Source of the DNA: Geobacteraceae bacterium
GTDB taxonomy: Bacteria; Desulfobacterota; Desulfuromonadia; Geobacterales; Geobacteraceae
DNA length: 64,000 nt
Reading direction: 5' to 3'
NCBI GenBank assembly: GCA_029975275.1
Contig: JARKPN010000018.1
Coordinates: forward strand, 41,421 to 105,420
The position numbers were made by a program, and so were the translations under genes. Numbering within the stretch: the stretch's first letter is position 1; every line of letters begins with the position of its first letter. Shown here one piece after another: positions 1-10,578 of this stretch. The notes beneath the pieces were generated by a model. That model saw nothing but the letters and a program-made list of their open reading frames with translations, did not search any database and was not told where the DNA came from.

Positions 1-42
1 TGTGATTCGTTCCCACTCTTGCGTTGCCACCGGTCTATCCAC

Positions 43-74
43 AAGAAAAGCCGCGCCGAATAGTTCGACGCGGC
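43..74 (-). terminator. Rho-independent terminator of the rpoD operon
   Basis: Read on the minus strand, an 11-bp stem (one T-G wobble, 3-nt CTA loop) is followed by TTTTCTT. It lies 23 nt after the rpoD stop codon. The remaining bases 1-42 show nothing I can identify. Confidence 0.85.
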
Positions 75-96
75 CCTGTCCCTTTACCTCAAACCG

Positions 97-1857
97 CTAC
101 TCCACAAAACTCTTCAGTTTCTTGCTCCTGCTGGGATGCCGGAGTTTCCGCAGGGCCTTGGCCTCAATCTGACGGATTCGCTCTCTGGTGACCTCGAAGT
201 TCTGGCCGACCTCCTCCAGGGTGTGATCGCTCTTCTCCCCGATCCCGAACCGCATCCTGAGGACCTTTTCCTCCCGCGGCGTGAGACTTGACAGGACCCG
301 GGCGGTCTGTTCCGAAAGATTGGCCTTGATTACCGCCTCCAGCGGCGAAACGACCCCCTTGTCCTCGATGAAATCACCAAGGTGGGAATCCTCCTCTTCG
401 CCGATTGGGGTCTCCAGGGAAATGGGCTCCTTGGCAATTTTGAGCACCTTGCGGACCTTGTCCAGCGGCAGGCTCATCCTTTCGGCGATCTCCTCGGGGG
501 ACGGCTCGCGGCCGATCTCCTGTACCAGCTGACGGCTGGTGCGGATCAGCTTGTTGATGGTCTCGATCATATGCACCGGTATGCGGATGGTCCGCGCCTG
601 GTCCGCGATGGCGCGGGTTATGGCCTGCCGGATCCACCAGGTGGCGTAGGTGGAAAATTTGTACCCGCGCTGATACTCGAACTTGTCCACGGCCTTCATG
701 AGACCTATGTTTCCTTCCTGGATCAGATCCAGGAACTGCAGGCCCCTGTTGGTATATTTCTTCGCAATGGATACTACCAGCCTCAGGTTCGCCTCGACCA
801 GTTCAGATTTCGCGTCCTTGGCCTTTCTTTCGCCCTCTTCGATGGCCTTGATCTCGTTGGACAGCTCAATCGCCTTGAAACCTGAATCCTGCTCGATCTT
901 CTCAAGCTTTTTCTGGGCCGCTTTGAGCTTCTTTTCCATCCTGGCGGCTTCTTCCTGAGACTTGTGGAGACGCGTCAGCAGCTTCTTCCTGACGCCTTCG
1001 CTCTCCTGCATCTCGCGGGCCAGGACCACCAGCTCTTCGAGCGGGATATCGGACTCGGCGCTCACCTCCTGGATCTCGTCGATGGTCCTCTCAACCTTGC
1101 CGGACAACTCCTTGAGACGAAGCGCTATCCTTTCGATGTGACGGTCCTTGAGGCGCAGCGACTTGAGGAGCTCGGTGGTCCTGGTCCTGATCTCCAGCAG
1201 CTCGGACGCCATTCTCTCCCGCTCTTTCGCGGAGAGCGCGGGTTGCTCCAGCGCCTTCTGGAGCGCCTCCATGCTCTCGTCGCAAGACCTGATGTCGTTG
1301 ATTATAGTGAGGAGCCTTCCTTTATGGATATCCTCCTCGTCCTCCTCCAGTTCTTCCTCTTCAACCTCTTTACTGATATCCGCGGCCGATATCTGAAATT
1401 TTTCCAGCATATCCCCAAGAGCGATGACCTCTTTTACGGTAATCGGCGTGTTATAGATGACGCGCGCCACATCCCTGTCGCCTTCCTCTATCCGCTTGGC
1501 GATCTCCACCTCGCCTTCCCGGGTCAGGAGGGATACCGAGCCCATCTCGCGCAGATACATCCGTACCGGGTCACTGGTACGGCCGAGCACGCCGGGCTCG
1601 AACTCCATCTCGTCCTGCTCGCCCTCCATTTCCTCCTCTTCCTCCAGGTCCAGCTTGACCTTCGGGATTTTCACCTTCTGCGCGGAATCAACCACTTCTA
1701 TATCCATTTCGCCGAACATGCTCATTACATCGTCAATCTGATCCGAGGAGACGATGTCCTGGGGGAGGAGATCGTTTACCTCGTCATAGGTCAGGAAACC
1801 CTTTTCTTTCCCCAGGTCGATCAGCTGTTTCACTTCGTCCAAACTCTTTTTTGCCAT
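97..1857 (-). CDS. rpoD: RNA polymerase primary sigma factor RpoD (sigma70)
   Basis: Housekeeping sigma factor that directs core RNA polymerase to -10/-35 promoters. The 586-residue protein has an acidic N-terminal region 1.1, region 1.2 ([10 protein letters not shown]), a long non-conserved charged insert, region 2 near residues 350-430 ([40 protein letters not shown]), region 3, and a C-terminal region 4 helix-turn-helix ([32 protein letters not shown]). The start ATG at 1857 (MAKKSLDEV) is preceded by GAGGTGAAC; an upstream in-frame extension lacks such a site. It is the last gene of the rpsU-cvpA-dnaG-rpoD operon, 49 nt after dnaG. Length and domain order are typical. Confidence 0.98.
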   Translation of the reverse strand: MAKKSLDEVKQLIDLGKEKGFLTYDEVNDLLPQDIVSSDQIDDVMSMFGEMDIEVVDSAQKVKIPKVKLDLEEEEEMEGEQDEMEFEPGVLGRTSDPVRMYLREMGSVSLLTREGEVEIAKRIEEGDRDVARVIYNTPITVKEVIALGDMLEKFQISAADISKEVEEEELEEDEEDIHKGRLLTIINDIRSCDESMEALQKALEQPALSAKERERMASELLEIRTRTTELLKSLRLKDRHIERIALRLKELSGKVERTIDEIQEVSAESDIPLEELVVLAREMQESEGVRKKLLTRLHKSQEEAARMEKKLKAAQKKLEKIEQDSGFKAIELSNEIKAIEEGERKAKDAKSELVEANLRLVVSIAKKYTNRGLQFLDLIQEGNIGLMKAVDKFEYQRGYKFSTYATWWIRQAITRAIADQARTIRIPVHMIETINKLIRTSRQLVQEIGREPSPEEIAERMSLPLDKVRKVLKIAKEPISLETPIGEEEDSHLGDFIEDKGVVSPLEAVIKANLSEQTARVLSSLTPREEKVLRMRFGIGEKSDHTLEEVGQNFEVTRERIRQIEAKALRKLRHPSRSKKLKSFVE

Positions 1858-1906
1858 CCGGTTCACCTCGTGCTCAAGACAATCAAATCCGTGTATCAAC
1901 TCCACT

Positions 1907-3658
1907 TCACGTCAGTCGGGACTTTTTCGCCCGCAGGGCATCCAGTCTCTTCAACAGTTCAAAATAGGCCTCGGTCTCCGGTTCCGCCTGCGCAAGCCTC
2001 ACCGTCAGCTCCTTCATCTCCTGCAGGGCTATCCTGTCGAGGGTGCGTCGGCACTGCTCGAACGCCTTCCCCACATCCATGTCCTCAAGATGTTCTTCAC
2101 GAATGAACAGGGATGCGAGTCTGCTGCGCTCTTCCCTTGAATCCACTCTATCGAGGATTTGAGACCAGTCAACCACATCCGATTCCTCGATGAGGGAAAC
2201 GATATGTTCCGCGACCGGTCTGAGTTCCGGTCTGAAGATTCTCTCCGGCCCGAATTCCGCGATCTGTCTCGCCACGTCGGGATATTTTCCCATCAGCGAG
2301 AGAAGCATCTCTTCCGGGCCGATAGTTCCCCTCCTGGGTGCTCTGCCGGGAATCGGATTCTTCGACTGGGAGGGTCCGCGCCCCATTTTGCGCCTTACGT
2401 CGTTTTCCTCGATGGCCAGAAACCGCGCAATCTCCCTCACATAAAGGTCCCGCTCCACATCGTCCGCCATCTTGCGGAGCCTGGGCGTCACCTCGTCGAG
2501 AACCGCCACCTTTCCCTCCACGGTCCCGATGTCCGTCTGCCGGCAGACGTCCCGGAAGAAGAACTCGAACACCGGCAGCGCCGCGCTGACCAGCCCGAGG
2601 AAACTGTCGACGCCGTACTTCCCCACATAGGTATCGGGATCCTCTCCGGCCGGCATCTGCACCACGTGGGCCGGAAAACCCTCCTCCAGGAAAATCTCCA
2701 TGGCGCGCAAGGTCGCCTTCTTCCCCGCGTTGTCCGCGTCGAACAGGATATATGCCCGGTCCGCGAAACGGCGCAGCACCTTCAGGTGACCGCCGGTCAG
2801 GGCCGTCCCGCAGGTGGCCGCCACGTTCCGGACTCCGGCGCGGAACAGCGCCAGATGGTCGAAGTACCCCTCGACGATAAAGGCCTCACCCTTCTCCCTG
2901 ATGGCCTGTTTCGCCATGCTCAGTCCGAACAGGACCTCGCTCTTGCGGTAGACGGCGGATTCCGGTGAGTTCAGGTATTTGGGAAGGGAATCATCGAGCA
3001 CCCTCCCCCCGAACCCGATTGGGCGTCCGTGGATATCGCTTATTGGAAACAGGAGACGGTTTCTGAAGCCGTCATAGTACCCGCCCCGCTCACGCCGCCT
3101 GACAAGCCCTGCCTTCTCCGCGGCATCCAGGGAGACTTTTTTTTCATCCAAATATCGTGCCAGGGCGTCCCATCCATCCGGGGCATACCCCAGGCGGTAC
3201 GCCCGGGCAATTTCCGCATCGACACCGCGCCGCTTCAGATACTGGCGGCACTGTTCCCCGCTTGCCTCTTTCAGGAGCACCTTCTCGTAGAAACGGGCCG
3301 CTGTTTCATGCAGATCAAACAGCAGATCCTTTTCGTCGACGAGCCGTTTCTCCAACGCTGTCAGGGGCCGTTCAGGTATGACCACCCCGACACGCCGGGC
3401 AAGGAATCTGACCGCTTCGGGAAAGGCCAGCCCCTCCATCCGCATGACGAAACTGACCACGTCACCGCCCACGCCGCAGCCGAAACAGTGGTAGATGCCC
3501 TTGACCGGGTTTACGTTGAACGAAGGCGTCTTTTCAGAATGAAACGGGCAGAGCCCCAGATAGTTGACGCCGGACTTCTTCAATCCCACGTAGTCCGACA
3601 CGATATCCAGTATCGCCGCCCGGTCCCGGACCTCACGCACTTTGTCTTCAGGAATCAT
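1907..3658 (-). CDS. dnaG: DNA primase DnaG
   Basis: Makes RNA primers at the replication fork together with the DnaB helicase. The 583-residue protein starts with a CHC2 zinc finger (C37, H40, C58, C61), then the primase catalytic core with the TOPRIM motifs ([18 protein letters not shown]), and a helicase-interacting C-terminal region. The start ATG at 3658 ([10 protein letters not shown]) overlaps the cvpA stop codon as ATGA, so the two genes are probably translationally coupled. An in-frame extension to 3772 lies inside cvpA and has no family similarity. Second-to-last gene of the macromolecular-synthesis operon. Confidence 0.97.
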   Translation of the reverse strand: MIPEDKVREVRDRAAILDIVSDYVGLKKSGVNYLGLCPFHSEKTPSFNVNPVKGIYHCFGCGVGGDVVSFVMRMEGLAFPEAVRFLARRVGVVIPERPLTALEKRLVDEKDLLFDLHETAARFYEKVLLKEASGEQCRQYLKRRGVDAEIARAYRLGYAPDGWDALARYLDEKKVSLDAAEKAGLVRRRERGGYYDGFRNRLLFPISDIHGRPIGFGGRVLDDSLPKYLNSPESAVYRKSEVLFGLSMAKQAIREKGEAFIVEGYFDHLALFRAGVRNVAATCGTALTGGHLKVLRRFADRAYILFDADNAGKKATLRAMEIFLEEGFPAHVVQMPAGEDPDTYVGKYGVDSFLGLVSAALPVFEFFFRDVCRQTDIGTVEGKVAVLDEVTPRLRKMADDVERDLYVREIARFLAIEENDVRRKMGRGPSQSKNPIPGRAPRRGTIGPEEMLLSLMGKYPDVARQIAEFGPERIFRPELRPVAEHIVSLIEESDVVDWSQILDRVDSREERSRLASLFIREEHLEDMDVGKAFEQCRRTLDRIALQEMKELTVRLAQAEPETEAYFELLKRLDALRAKKSRLT

Positions 3659-4230
3659 CTGACGTGGCTTCTCTCGCGGGGTTTTCCCGGCATGCGTCCG
3701 GGTTGCTCCGGTCCGCGACGTGCCGCTGCAGGGGCGACTTCCCGCCCGGTCTCCCTGCCGTGTTTCCACCATGAACGTATTCCGTCACCCCATGCGACAA
3801 AGGGACGCGCGCTGGCTGACTTTTCAATATGCGTCCTCACGCCGGCAGGCACGGGCTTCGCGGCTCCGAGGGAAAGGAGTACGCTGAGTATCAGCGCGGC
3901 CTGCAAGGTTCCGACAAGGATTCCGCCGATACGATTTACGCCACCCAGGAGGACAATTTTCAGGAGAGTTGTCAGAAGATGCCCCAGCAAGAAAAAGATA
4001 AGACCGGACGTAAGGAATATCAAGGCGAAGGAGAGAAAAGACGCCACGGTGTGGGGAAGGTGTATATGCGATCGAAGGACCTCGGCGAACGGGCGGAAAA
4101 AGGCAAAAGCCGCCCACCCTCCCACCAAAAGCCCCAAAAGGGAACAAACCTCCCTGACCAATCCTTTCATGAATCCCTTTACAGCAAAGCCCAGTAAAAC
4201 AACCCAGATCAGGATATCAACGAGGTTCAT
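3655..4230 (-). CDS. cvpA: CvpA-family inner-membrane protein
   Basis: A 191-residue protein with about four hydrophobic segments (near residues 5-20, 27-45, 62-88 and 98-122) followed by a basic, proline- and arginine-rich cytoplasmic tail. The opening MNLVDILIWVVLLGFAVKG with the glycine-rich second helix is typical of the CvpA (colicin V production) family, whose members are linked to envelope homeostasis in Proteobacteria. It lies between rpsU and dnaG and overlaps the dnaG start by 4 nt. The 168-nt gap to rpsU shows no obvious terminator, so cotranscription is likely. The family call is firm; the cellular role here is not known. Confidence 0.8.
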   Translation of the reverse strand: MNLVDILIWVVLLGFAVKGFMKGLVREVCSLLGLLVGGWAAFAFFRPFAEVLRSHIHLPHTVASFLSFALIFLTSGLIFFLLGHLLTTLLKIVLLGGVNRIGGILVGTLQAALILSVLLSLGAAKPVPAGVRTHIEKSASARPFVAWGDGIRSWWKHGRETGREVAPAAARRGPEQPGRMPGKPRERSHVR

Positions 4231-4398
4231 TCCACTCTCTCTGGCATGCCCTAAAAGGAAAGTAGGGGCTAATCGTCAGATTGCCCCCACAGTCCTGTTA
4301 CCTATTTTAATACAATTCGGAGAGGAGCCCCAAGTCGCTCTTTCCCCGCCGGTCGCATCCTCTCCCGAATGGTTTTCACCGGCAACAGCGGATACCAT

Positions 4399-4596
4399 CT
4401 ACTCCATGATCTTCCGTTGTTTCTTCAATGCCCTCTTGCGGGCCGCGATAGCCTTCTTCTTCTTTTTGATACTCGGCTTCTCGTAGTGTTCGCGCTTCCG
4501 GACTTCAGACAGAATCCCTGCTTTCTCGCACTGTTTCTTAAACCTTTTCAGCGCGAGTTCAAACGATTCATTCTCCTTTACCCTTACTCCCGGCAT
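4399..4596 (-). CDS. rpsU: Small ribosomal subunit protein bS21
   Basis: Ribosomal protein of the 30S subunit, 65 residues, beginning [20 protein letters not shown] and ending in a very lysine- and arginine-rich helix. Length and sequence fit bS21 closely. A strong ribosome-binding site (GGAGGGAGGGG) precedes the ATG. It is the promoter-proximal gene of the operon with cvpA, dnaG and rpoD, the classical macromolecular-synthesis arrangement with cvpA inserted. Confidence 0.97.
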   Translation of the reverse strand: MPGVRVKENESFELALKRFKKQCEKAGILSEVRKREHYEKPSIKKKKKAIAARKRALKKQRKIME

Positions 4597-4686
4597 CCAT
4601 ATTCCCCTCCCTCCTATATTTAAATTTTATGCCTTATATAAATCGGTATGAGCCGCAGACAGGGGGGTACAGTGTAAAGAGGAGTC

Positions 4687-4714
4687 ATGATAACATCCGA
4701 ATTCTTCATGTCAA
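4687..4714 (-). promoter_or_regulatory. Sigma70 promoter of the rpsU-cvpA-dnaG-rpoD operon
   Basis: On the minus strand TTGACA (4714-4709) and TATCAT (4692-4687) are separated by 16 nt. The predicted start site lies roughly 85 nt upstream of rpsU. The -35 box directly follows the T-run of the putative his terminator. Confidence 0.8.
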
Positions 4715-4749
4715 GAAAAAATTTACCAGTTACCGGCTATTTTACCGGT
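4715..4749 (-). terminator. Putative terminator of the his operon
   Basis: Just after hisE the minus strand reads ACCGGT, a 13-nt loop, ACTGGT, then AAATTTTTT. The stem is short (6 bp with one wobble), so strength is uncertain. Its T-run abuts the -35 box of the rpsU promoter. Confidence 0.45.
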
Positions 4750-5108
4750 CAGGAGGAACCGCGCGACTCCTTCTCGGCTATCCCCGAGATCCCGAACCTG
4801 CGACGCAGCTCCTCATAGACCTCGGCAGGCTCGATATCGTAAAAGCCGAGCAGAACCAGCAGGTGATACAGGAGGTCCGCGGCTTCATAGACAATCTCCT
4901 CCCGCTTTCCCCCTTTGCCGGCGATAACCAGCTCAACCGCCTCCTCACCGGTCTTCTTCAGGATGGTGTCGATTCCCCTTCTCAACAGGGAAACCGTGTA
5001 CGAACCATCGACCGGGTTGGCCTTTCGCTCCCGGATAACCCCGTACAGGATCTCCAGGACGGCTTCGCCTTTTCCGTCGCTTCCGGCCCCATTCAGGACA
5101 TCGTTCAT
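4749..5108 (-). CDS. hisE: Phosphoribosyl-ATP pyrophosphatase HisE
   Basis: Hydrolyses phosphoribosyl-ATP to phosphoribosyl-AMP, the second step of histidine synthesis. The 119-residue protein carries the all-alpha MazG-like metal-binding motifs [11 protein letters not shown] and [17 protein letters not shown]. It is a stand-alone HisE with no HisI cyclohydrolase domain fused. The start ATG overlaps the hisF stop (ATGA). It is the last gene of the his cluster. hisI, needed for the following step, is not found anywhere in the window and must be encoded elsewhere. Confidence 0.95.
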   Translation of the reverse strand: MNDVLNGAGSDGKGEAVLEILYGVIRERKANPVDGSYTVSLLRRGIDTILKKTGEEAVELVIAGKGGKREEIVYEAADLLYHLLVLLGFYDIEPAEVYEELRRRFGISGIAEKESRGSS

Positions 5109-5866
5109 ATGCGTACCGCCACGCCCTTGTTCTGGAGATACTCCTTGGCTTCACCGATGGTGTATTCCCGGTAGTGGAAGATGGACGCCGCCAGGCAGGC
5201 GCTCGCCCCCCCCACGGTGAAACCTTCGTACAGGTGCTCCAGGTTGCCGACCCCGCCCGAGGCGATGACCGGGATGGAGACGGCATCGACCACGCCCCTG
5301 GTCAGGAGGAGGTCGTAGCCGTCCTTGGTGCCGTCGCAGTCCATGCTGGTGAGGAGAATCTCACCTGCCCCGTATTCCTCCATCCGCTGGGCCCACTCAA
5401 GCGCATCGATACCGGTGGGGTTCCTCCCGCCGTGGGTGTATACCTCCCAGCGGTCTTCGCCGGGCACCCGCCTGGCATCGATGGCCACCACCGTGCACTG
5501 GGATCCGAACCGCTCGGCGGATTCCCTGACGAATTCGGGACGGTGCACCGCGGCGGTGTTGATGGAGACCTTGTCCGCACCGGCGTTCAGCAGTCGGCGG
5601 ATATCCTCCACGGTCCTGATCCCGCCGCCGACCGTCAGCGGCATGAAGACCCGCTCGGCGGTCCTGCGGACCACGTCGATGATGATGTCTCGCTGGTCGG
5701 ACGAAGCGGTGATGTCCAGGAAGGTCAGCTCATCGGCGCCCTGCCGGTCGTAGATCTCGGCGATCTCCACCGGGTCCCCGGCGTCGCGGAGTTCCAGGAA
5801 CTGGACTCCCTTGACCACCCTGCCGCCCTTTACATCGAGACAGGGAATGATTCGTTTCGTCAGCAT
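5105..5866 (-). CDS. hisF: Imidazole glycerol phosphate synthase, cyclase subunit HisF
   Basis: Forms imidazole glycerol phosphate and AICAR from PRFAR, using ammonia channelled from HisH. The 253-residue (beta/alpha)8 protein opens with [20 protein letters not shown] and keeps the catalytic aspartates in the PCLDVK and [13 protein letters not shown] segments. The half-barrel repeat typical of HisA/HisF is visible ([22 protein letters not shown]). It overlaps hisA by 7 nt and hisE by 4 nt, which indicates tight translational coupling. Confidence 0.97.
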   Translation of the reverse strand: MLTKRIIPCLDVKGGRVVKGVQFLELRDAGDPVEIAEIYDRQGADELTFLDITASSDQRDIIIDVVRRTAERVFMPLTVGGGIRTVEDIRRLLNAGADKVSINTAAVHRPEFVRESAERFGSQCTVVAIDARRVPGEDRWEVYTHGGRNPTGIDALEWAQRMEEYGAGEILLTSMDCDGTKDGYDLLLTRGVVDAVSIPVIASGGVGNLEHLYEGFTVGGASACLAASIFHYREYTIGEAKEYLQNKGVAVRI

Positions 5867-6615
5867 CCTTTTTCTCCGGTAGAGGCTTTCTTTCCCTTTG
5901 TGAGTGCTATGGCGTCGGCCAGCCTGATGGCGCCGGTGTAGATCGCCTTGCCGGTGATGACCCCCACGACGCCGCTCTGTTCGATTTCCATCAATGCCTC
6001 GATGTCGGCCATCCTGGACACACCGCCCGAGGCGATGATCGGAATGGCGACGCCTTCGGCCAGCGTCCGGGTGGCCTCGATGTTGGGACCGCTCAGCATG
6101 CCGTCACGGCTGATGTCGGTGTAGATGATGGCCGCTACGCCGAACCCTTCGAATTTCCTGGCCAGCTCAAGGGCGCTGACATCGGTGACCTCGGCCCACC
6201 CCTGCACGGCCACGAACCCTCCCTTGGCGTCGATGCCGACCACGATGCGGCCGGGAAACAGCCGGCACGCCTCCTTGACCAACTCCGGGTTTCTCTGTGC
6301 CGCGGTACCGAGGATGACCCGGTCCAACCCCAGGGAAAGGTACGCCTCGATGGTCCGGATATCGCGGATCCCGCCGCCCAACTGGGTCGGCATGGAGACC
6401 GCACGTACGATTTCCTCGATGGAGGAGCGGTTTTTCGGCTCGCCGGCAAAGGCGCCGTTCAGATCCACGATGTGCAGCAGTTCGGCGCCCTGAGCCTGCC
6501 ATGCCAGGGCCTGCCCGGCCGGACTGTCGCAGAATACCGTGTCCCGTTCCATGAGCCCCTGCTCCAGCCGGACGCAGCGCCCGTCCTTCAGATCGATTGC
6601 CGGAATGACGATCAT
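5860..6615 (-). CDS. hisA: ProFAR isomerase HisA
   Basis: Isomerises ProFAR to PRFAR, the fourth step of histidine synthesis. The 251-residue TIM barrel starts [17 protein letters not shown] with the catalytic aspartate of the AIDLKDG motif, has [15 protein letters not shown] and, in the second half, [14 protein letters not shown] with the second catalytic aspartate. It lies between hisH and hisF with short overlaps at both ends, as in most his operons. Confidence 0.97.
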   Translation of the reverse strand: MIVIPAIDLKDGRCVRLEQGLMERDTVFCDSPAGQALAWQAQGAELLHIVDLNGAFAGEPKNRSSIEEIVRAVSMPTQLGGGIRDIRTIEAYLSLGLDRVILGTAAQRNPELVKEACRLFPGRIVVGIDAKGGFVAVQGWAEVTDVSALELARKFEGFGVAAIIYTDISRDGMLSGPNIEATRTLAEGVAIPIIASGGVSRMADIEALMEIEQSGVVGVITGKAIYTGAIRLADAIALTKGKKASTGEKGC

Positions 6616-7235
6616 TTCATTTCTCCAAAGTTCCTGAGAATTGCCAGCCCCGTCTCCTGGGACTTTTCGGGGTGAAACTGGGTGGCCACGATGTTGTCTT
6701 TCCAGACCGAGGAGCAGAACTCGATACCGTAGTCGGTGGTGGTGGCTACCACCTCAGAGTCCTCTGGCCGGACATAGAAGGAATGGACGAAATAGAAGGC
6801 GGTCCCGTCCGGGATGCCAGCGAAGGCCGGAGGACGGCGCTTCACGCTGATCCGGTTCCATCCCATGTGCGGAACCTTCAGCTCCTCGTCACCCTCCCGC
6901 ATCCCTTCGGGGAACCGGACCACCCTGCCGGGAATAACGTTCAGCCCGGCGTGCAGGCCGAACTCCTCGCTCTCGGTGAACAGGAGCTGGAGCCCCAGAC
7001 AGATCCCCAGGAAGGGACGCCCCTCCCGGATCACCCTCAGGATCGGCTCGATGAAACCACCCTCCTCCAGGTTCCTCATGCAGTCCCGGAACGCCCCCAC
7101 GCCCGGAAGCACCACCCGATCCGCCTCAACCACCATTTTCGGGTCAGAAGTGACCACCGCCTCGAAGCCTACCTTTTCGAACCCCTTCTGGACCGAGCGG
7201 AGGTTGCCCATGCCGTAATCGATTATCGCTATCAT
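6612..7235 (-). CDS. hisH: Imidazole glycerol phosphate synthase, glutaminase subunit HisH
   Basis: Class I glutamine amidotransferase that supplies ammonia to HisF. The 207-residue protein has the nucleophile Cys79 in [12 protein letters not shown], and the His/Glu pair in TQFHPEKS near the C-terminus. The start [14 protein letters not shown] is canonical. It overlaps hisA by 4 nt. A 335-nt gap holding a dispersed repeat separates it from hisB, unlike the tight spacing of the rest of the cluster. Confidence 0.97.
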   Translation of the reverse strand: MIAIIDYGMGNLRSVQKGFEKVGFEAVVTSDPKMVVEADRVVLPGVGAFRDCMRNLEEGGFIEPILRVIREGRPFLGICLGLQLLFTESEEFGLHAGLNVIPGRVVRFPEGMREGDEELKVPHMGWNRISVKRRPPAFAGIPDGTAFYFVHSFYVRPEDSEVVATTTDYGIEFCSSVWKDNIVATQFHPEKSQETGLAILRNFGEMK

Positions 7236-7344
7236 CTATGCCTCTGTAAACCGGAGCGCGGGAACATGCGCTCCCGATGGTATGGTGCATGTGACCTGAA
7301 GCCGTGACGCCTTCGCCTGCTTGGTGCGCCTCGGAGAAACGGTG

Positions 7345-7524
7345 CCGAGGGTCGGGTTGAGGCTTTCACGCAGTCACTCGTACGGCTTCAGTGCAATCAG
7401 GCGGAGCGCGGGAAAGCTCCCGCACTCAGCAGAGTATCCTCTCCGAGCGACGGATGGTGGCCGATTAGGAGGGACTTCGGGGAAGTTCCAGCCCGACCCC
7501 GTTCGATGCCTTCCGTATGAAACA
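7345..7524 (+). repeat. Copy B of a dispersed, structured intergenic element
   Basis: This stretch fills most of the 7236-7570 gap between hisB and hisH. It is clearly related to 14744-14951 (inverted) and 28515-28727. Outer arms GGGTCGGGTTG (7349-7359) and CAGCCCGACCC (ending 7499) pair with one wobble. An inner arm pair is present but imperfect. The outermost inverted ends seen in the other copies are not clear here. Relative to the his genes it lies in reverse orientation. A small hairpin (GGAGCGC, 7253-7259, with GCGCTCC, 7268-7274) precedes it. Confidence 0.8.
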
Positions 7525-7570
7525 AACCTGCTATTGAGTTACTTGGAAGGTGGCTGTTGCTTAGCAGGCT

Positions 7571-8158
7571 CTACAGCTTCCCCTTGGTCGAAAGCACGCC
7601 CGTAATCCTGTCGTCCAGACGGGTTGCCTCGTCCAGTGCCCTGGCAAATGCCTTGTAGCAGGCCTCGACAATGTGGTGAACGTTCTCGCCATATACCAGA
7701 TTGAGGTGCAGGTTCAGGCAGCCGGTGTAGGCGAGCGCCTGGAAGAACTCCCGCACCAGTTCCACGTCGAAATCTCCTATCTTCACCTTGGGGAGCGGCA
7801 CGTTGAAGCAGAGGTAGGGCCTGCCGGAGAGGTCGATGGCCGCCGTGGCCAGTGTCTCGTCCATGGGAACGGTGGCCTGGCCGTAGCGCCGTATTCCCTC
7901 CTTGCCGCCCAGTGCCCGTTTCAGGGCCTCGCCCAGCACGATTCCGATGTCCTCCACCGTGTGGTGGAAGTCGATGTCGATGTCGCCCTGGGCCTCCACC
8001 TGGAGGTCGAACAGGCCGTGCCGGGCAAACAGGTCGAGCATGTGGTCCAGGAACGGGACCGAGGTGCATACCTTGGACTCGCCGGTCCCGTCGATTCCCA
8101 GTGACAGGCGGATCCTTGTCTCTTTCGTTACTCTTTCAACTACGGCGGTTCTGGACAT
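7571..8158 (-). CDS. hisB: Imidazoleglycerol-phosphate dehydratase HisB
   Basis: Dehydrates imidazole glycerol phosphate to imidazole acetol phosphate. The 195-residue monofunctional form has the duplicated metal-binding signatures [29 protein letters not shown] and the later [11 protein letters not shown] and [18 protein letters not shown] segments. No histidinol-phosphatase domain is fused, unlike the enterobacterial HisB. It sits 21 nt after hisC and is followed by the repeat-containing gap before hisH. Confidence 0.97.
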   Translation of the reverse strand: MSRTAVVERVTKETRIRLSLGIDGTGESKVCTSVPFLDHMLDLFARHGLFDLQVEAQGDIDIDFHHTVEDIGIVLGEALKRALGGKEGIRRYGQATVPMDETLATAAIDLSGRPYLCFNVPLPKVKIGDFDVELVREFFQALAYTGCLNLHLNLVYGENVHHIVEACYKAFARALDEATRLDDRITGVLSTKGKL

Positions 8159-8179
8159 GTGAGCCTCCCTGTTGAAACG

Positions 8180-9232
8180 TCAGCCGATTTCCTTCAAAGC
8201 CGCAACCGTCGCGGCCATCTCTTCACGAGTGCCGATGGTGATGCGCAGGCCGTGGGAGAGCAGCGGATCGCTGAAGTGCCGCACCAGGATGCCGCGCCGG
8301 TACAGACCTTCGTAGACCCGCCGGCCGTTCCGGTCCGGGCTTGCGGCAAAGACATAGTTACCGCTGGAGGGGATTACCTGGTAGCCCAGCTCGCGTAACC
8401 GGGCAGAAAACCACTCGCGGATGTCCCGTACCTTGCCGACGCACTCCCGCAGGTACTCCTGGTCGGATAACGCCGCGCAGCAGGCCGCTTGGGCCAGACG
8501 GTCCAGGTTGTAGTGGTCGCGGATCTTGTCCAAGGCCGCGATCAGCTCGGGCCGCCCGATGGCCAGACCGAGCCGCATGCCGGCGAGAGAGTAGCTTTTG
8601 GACAGGGTGCGCGTCACCACAACGTTTTCGTGTTTCCTGACCAAATCCAGCGCATTCTCATCGGCGAAATCCACGTAGGCTTCATCGGCAACCAGAAGGC
8701 CCGAGCAGCGTTTCGCCAGTTCCTCGATATAGGCGGTGGGGAAGGCGAAGCCGAAGGGAGCGTTGGGCGTGGTGAGAAAGAATATCTTCCCGTTGTAACG
8801 CTCCGGAAAATCGGCCACGCGATAGTCGTCGGTCAGGCCGAACGTCCGCACCCGTGCCCCCTGGACCTGGGCCAGTGTCACGTAATAGGAATAGGAGGGA
8901 TGGACGTACGCGATCTCCTCCCCCTCCCCGGCACAGGCCCGGATCAGGTTGTTGAGCACCTCGTCGGAGCCGTTCGCCATGATGATCCACGAAGGGTCGA
9001 AGCCGTACAGATCCCCGGCGATGCGACGGAGTCTGTCGCTGGAGGCGCTGGGATACTTGCGCAGCGACGCGCCGTCATCGGCAAGTTCGGTCAGGATAGC
9101 CCGCACCACAGCTGGTGACGGTGGATAGGGGTTCTCGTTGGAGTTCAGCTTAATGAAGGACGTACCGTCCGGGGGCTGAAACCCGGGCACGTATCCTGCC
9201 ATGGCGGCAATGTTGGGACGCAGAAAGCTCAT
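8180..9232 (-). CDS. hisC: Histidinol-phosphate aminotransferase HisC
   Basis: PLP-dependent class I/II aminotransferase that converts imidazole acetol phosphate to histidinol phosphate. The 350-residue protein shows the substrate segment [12 protein letters not shown], the nucleotide-binding [12 protein letters not shown], the aspartate of VADEAYVDF and the Schiff-base lysine in [15 protein letters not shown]. The start overlaps the end of hisD by 4 nt. Confidence 0.96.
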   Translation of the reverse strand: MSFLRPNIAAMAGYVPGFQPPDGTSFIKLNSNENPYPPSPAVVRAILTELADDGASLRKYPSASSDRLRRIAGDLYGFDPSWIIMANGSDEVLNNLIRACAGEGEEIAYVHPSYSYYVTLAQVQGARVRTFGLTDDYRVADFPERYNGKIFFLTTPNAPFGFAFPTAYIEELAKRCSGLLVADEAYVDFADENALDLVRKHENVVVTRTLSKSYSLAGMRLGLAIGRPELIAALDKIRDHYNLDRLAQAACCAALSDQEYLRECVGKVRDIREWFSARLRELGYQVIPSSGNYVFAASPDRNGRRVYEGLYRRGILVRHFSDPLLSHGLRITIGTREEMAATVAALKEIG

Positions 9233-10530
9233 GATTCCTTCCTGTCTGAAATCCGGATTCGCACCGACTTCGCATGGGCCTCCAGCCCTTCCAGTTCCGC
9301 CAGGCGTACGATGTCGTTCCCGAGCCGTCGGAGCGCCCCCTGGGAGAAATAGATGAGGGAGGACTTCTTGACGAAGTCGTCCACCGACAGGGGAGAGAAG
9401 AAGCGGGCGGTCCCTCCGGTGGGGAGGGTGTGGTTGGGGCCGGCCAGGTAGTCCCCGGCCGACTCCGGGGTGAAGTGGCCGAGGAAGATTGCTCCGGCGT
9501 TTCTGATTGCCGGGAGGACCTCGAAGGGGTTCTCCACCGCCAGTTCCAGGTGTTCAGGGGCGAGGCGGTTTGAAAAGGATACCGCCTCGGCCAGATCCCG
9601 CGTGACGATGATCGCGCCGTAGTCGTGCCACGACCTGCGGGCGATCTCCGCCCGCTCCAGCTTTTCGAGCTGCCGTTCCACCTCGGCCGCGACCCGCTTA
9701 CCGAAACCGCGGTCGGTAGTGATCAGCACGGCAGAGGCCAGTTCGTCGTGCTCCGCCTGGGACAGCAGGTCGGCCGCCAGGTGGGCCGGGTCACCGCTGC
9801 CGTCGCTGACCACCAGGATCTCGCTCGGCCCGGCTATCATGTCAATCCCCACCCGGCCGAAGACCAGCTTCTTGGCGGTGGCGACAAAGATGTTTCCCGG
9901 GCCGGTGACCTTGTCCACCCGCGGCACCGATTCGGTGCCGTAGGCCAGGGCCGCCACGGCCTGGGCGCCGCCGATGCGGAAGATGCGGTCCACCCCGGAG
10001 AGCCTGGCCGCCGCCAGCACGTGCGGATTGAGCTCGCCGTCCGGAGTCGGGACCGTCATGATAATCTCGGAAACCCCGGCCACCCGGGCAGGCACGGCGT
10101 TCATCACCACGCTGCTCGGGTAGCTGGCCTTGCCACCCGGCACGTAGATACCGACCCGCTCCAGGGGGGTCACCTTCTGCCCCAGCAGGATCCCCTCCTC
10201 GTCCGTGTCGAGCCAGCTCTTCTGCTTCTGCTTTTCATGAAAGCGGGTAACCCTATCCACAGCCAGCCGCAGCAGCGCCACCTCCGCCTCGCCCACCTCG
10301 GTGAAGGCGCGGTCGATCTCTTCCCCGGTCACCTGAAGACCGGCCGCATCGATCTCCAGCCGGTCGAAGCGTCTGGTGTAATCGAGCAGGGCCGCATCGC
10401 CCCGGGAACGGACGTCGGCGATGATCTCCAGGACCTGGGCCTCCACCTCACGGCCGGTCTCCTCGCCCCTGGCCAGGATGGCGGCGAATGCGGCGTCGAA
10501 GTCTGCATCATGGATATCGAGGAATTTCAT
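9229..10530 (-). CDS. hisD: Histidinol dehydrogenase HisD
   Basis: Zinc- and NAD-dependent enzyme that oxidises histidinol to histidine in two steps. The 433-residue protein has the family signature around [13 protein letters not shown], the preceding [17 protein letters not shown], the catalytic [10 protein letters not shown] and the C-terminal [14 protein letters not shown]. It lies between hisG (48-nt gap) and hisC (4-nt overlap). Length is normal. Confidence 0.97.
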   Translation of the reverse strand: MKFLDIHDADFDAAFAAILARGEETGREVEAQVLEIIADVRSRGDAALLDYTRRFDRLEIDAAGLQVTGEEIDRAFTEVGEAEVALLRLAVDRVTRFHEKQKQKSWLDTDEEGILLGQKVTPLERVGIYVPGGKASYPSSVVMNAVPARVAGVSEIIMTVPTPDGELNPHVLAAARLSGVDRIFRIGGAQAVAALAYGTESVPRVDKVTGPGNIFVATAKKLVFGRVGIDMIAGPSEILVVSDGSGDPAHLAADLLSQAEHDELASAVLITTDRGFGKRVAAEVERQLEKLERAEIARRSWHDYGAIIVTRDLAEAVSFSNRLAPEHLELAVENPFEVLPAIRNAGAIFLGHFTPESAGDYLAGPNHTLPTGGTARFFSPLSVDDFVKKSSLIYFSQGALRRLGNDIVRLAELEGLEAHAKSVRIRISDRKES

Positions 10531-10578
10531 GCTTATCCGCTCCGATGGTGTTACGGGAGGGAACCCTCCCGGCAGCCT

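Noticed and set aside
1..42. Possible tRNA or gene end left of the rpoD terminator
   Set aside because: The stretch is too short and shows no acceptor stem or reading-frame evidence.
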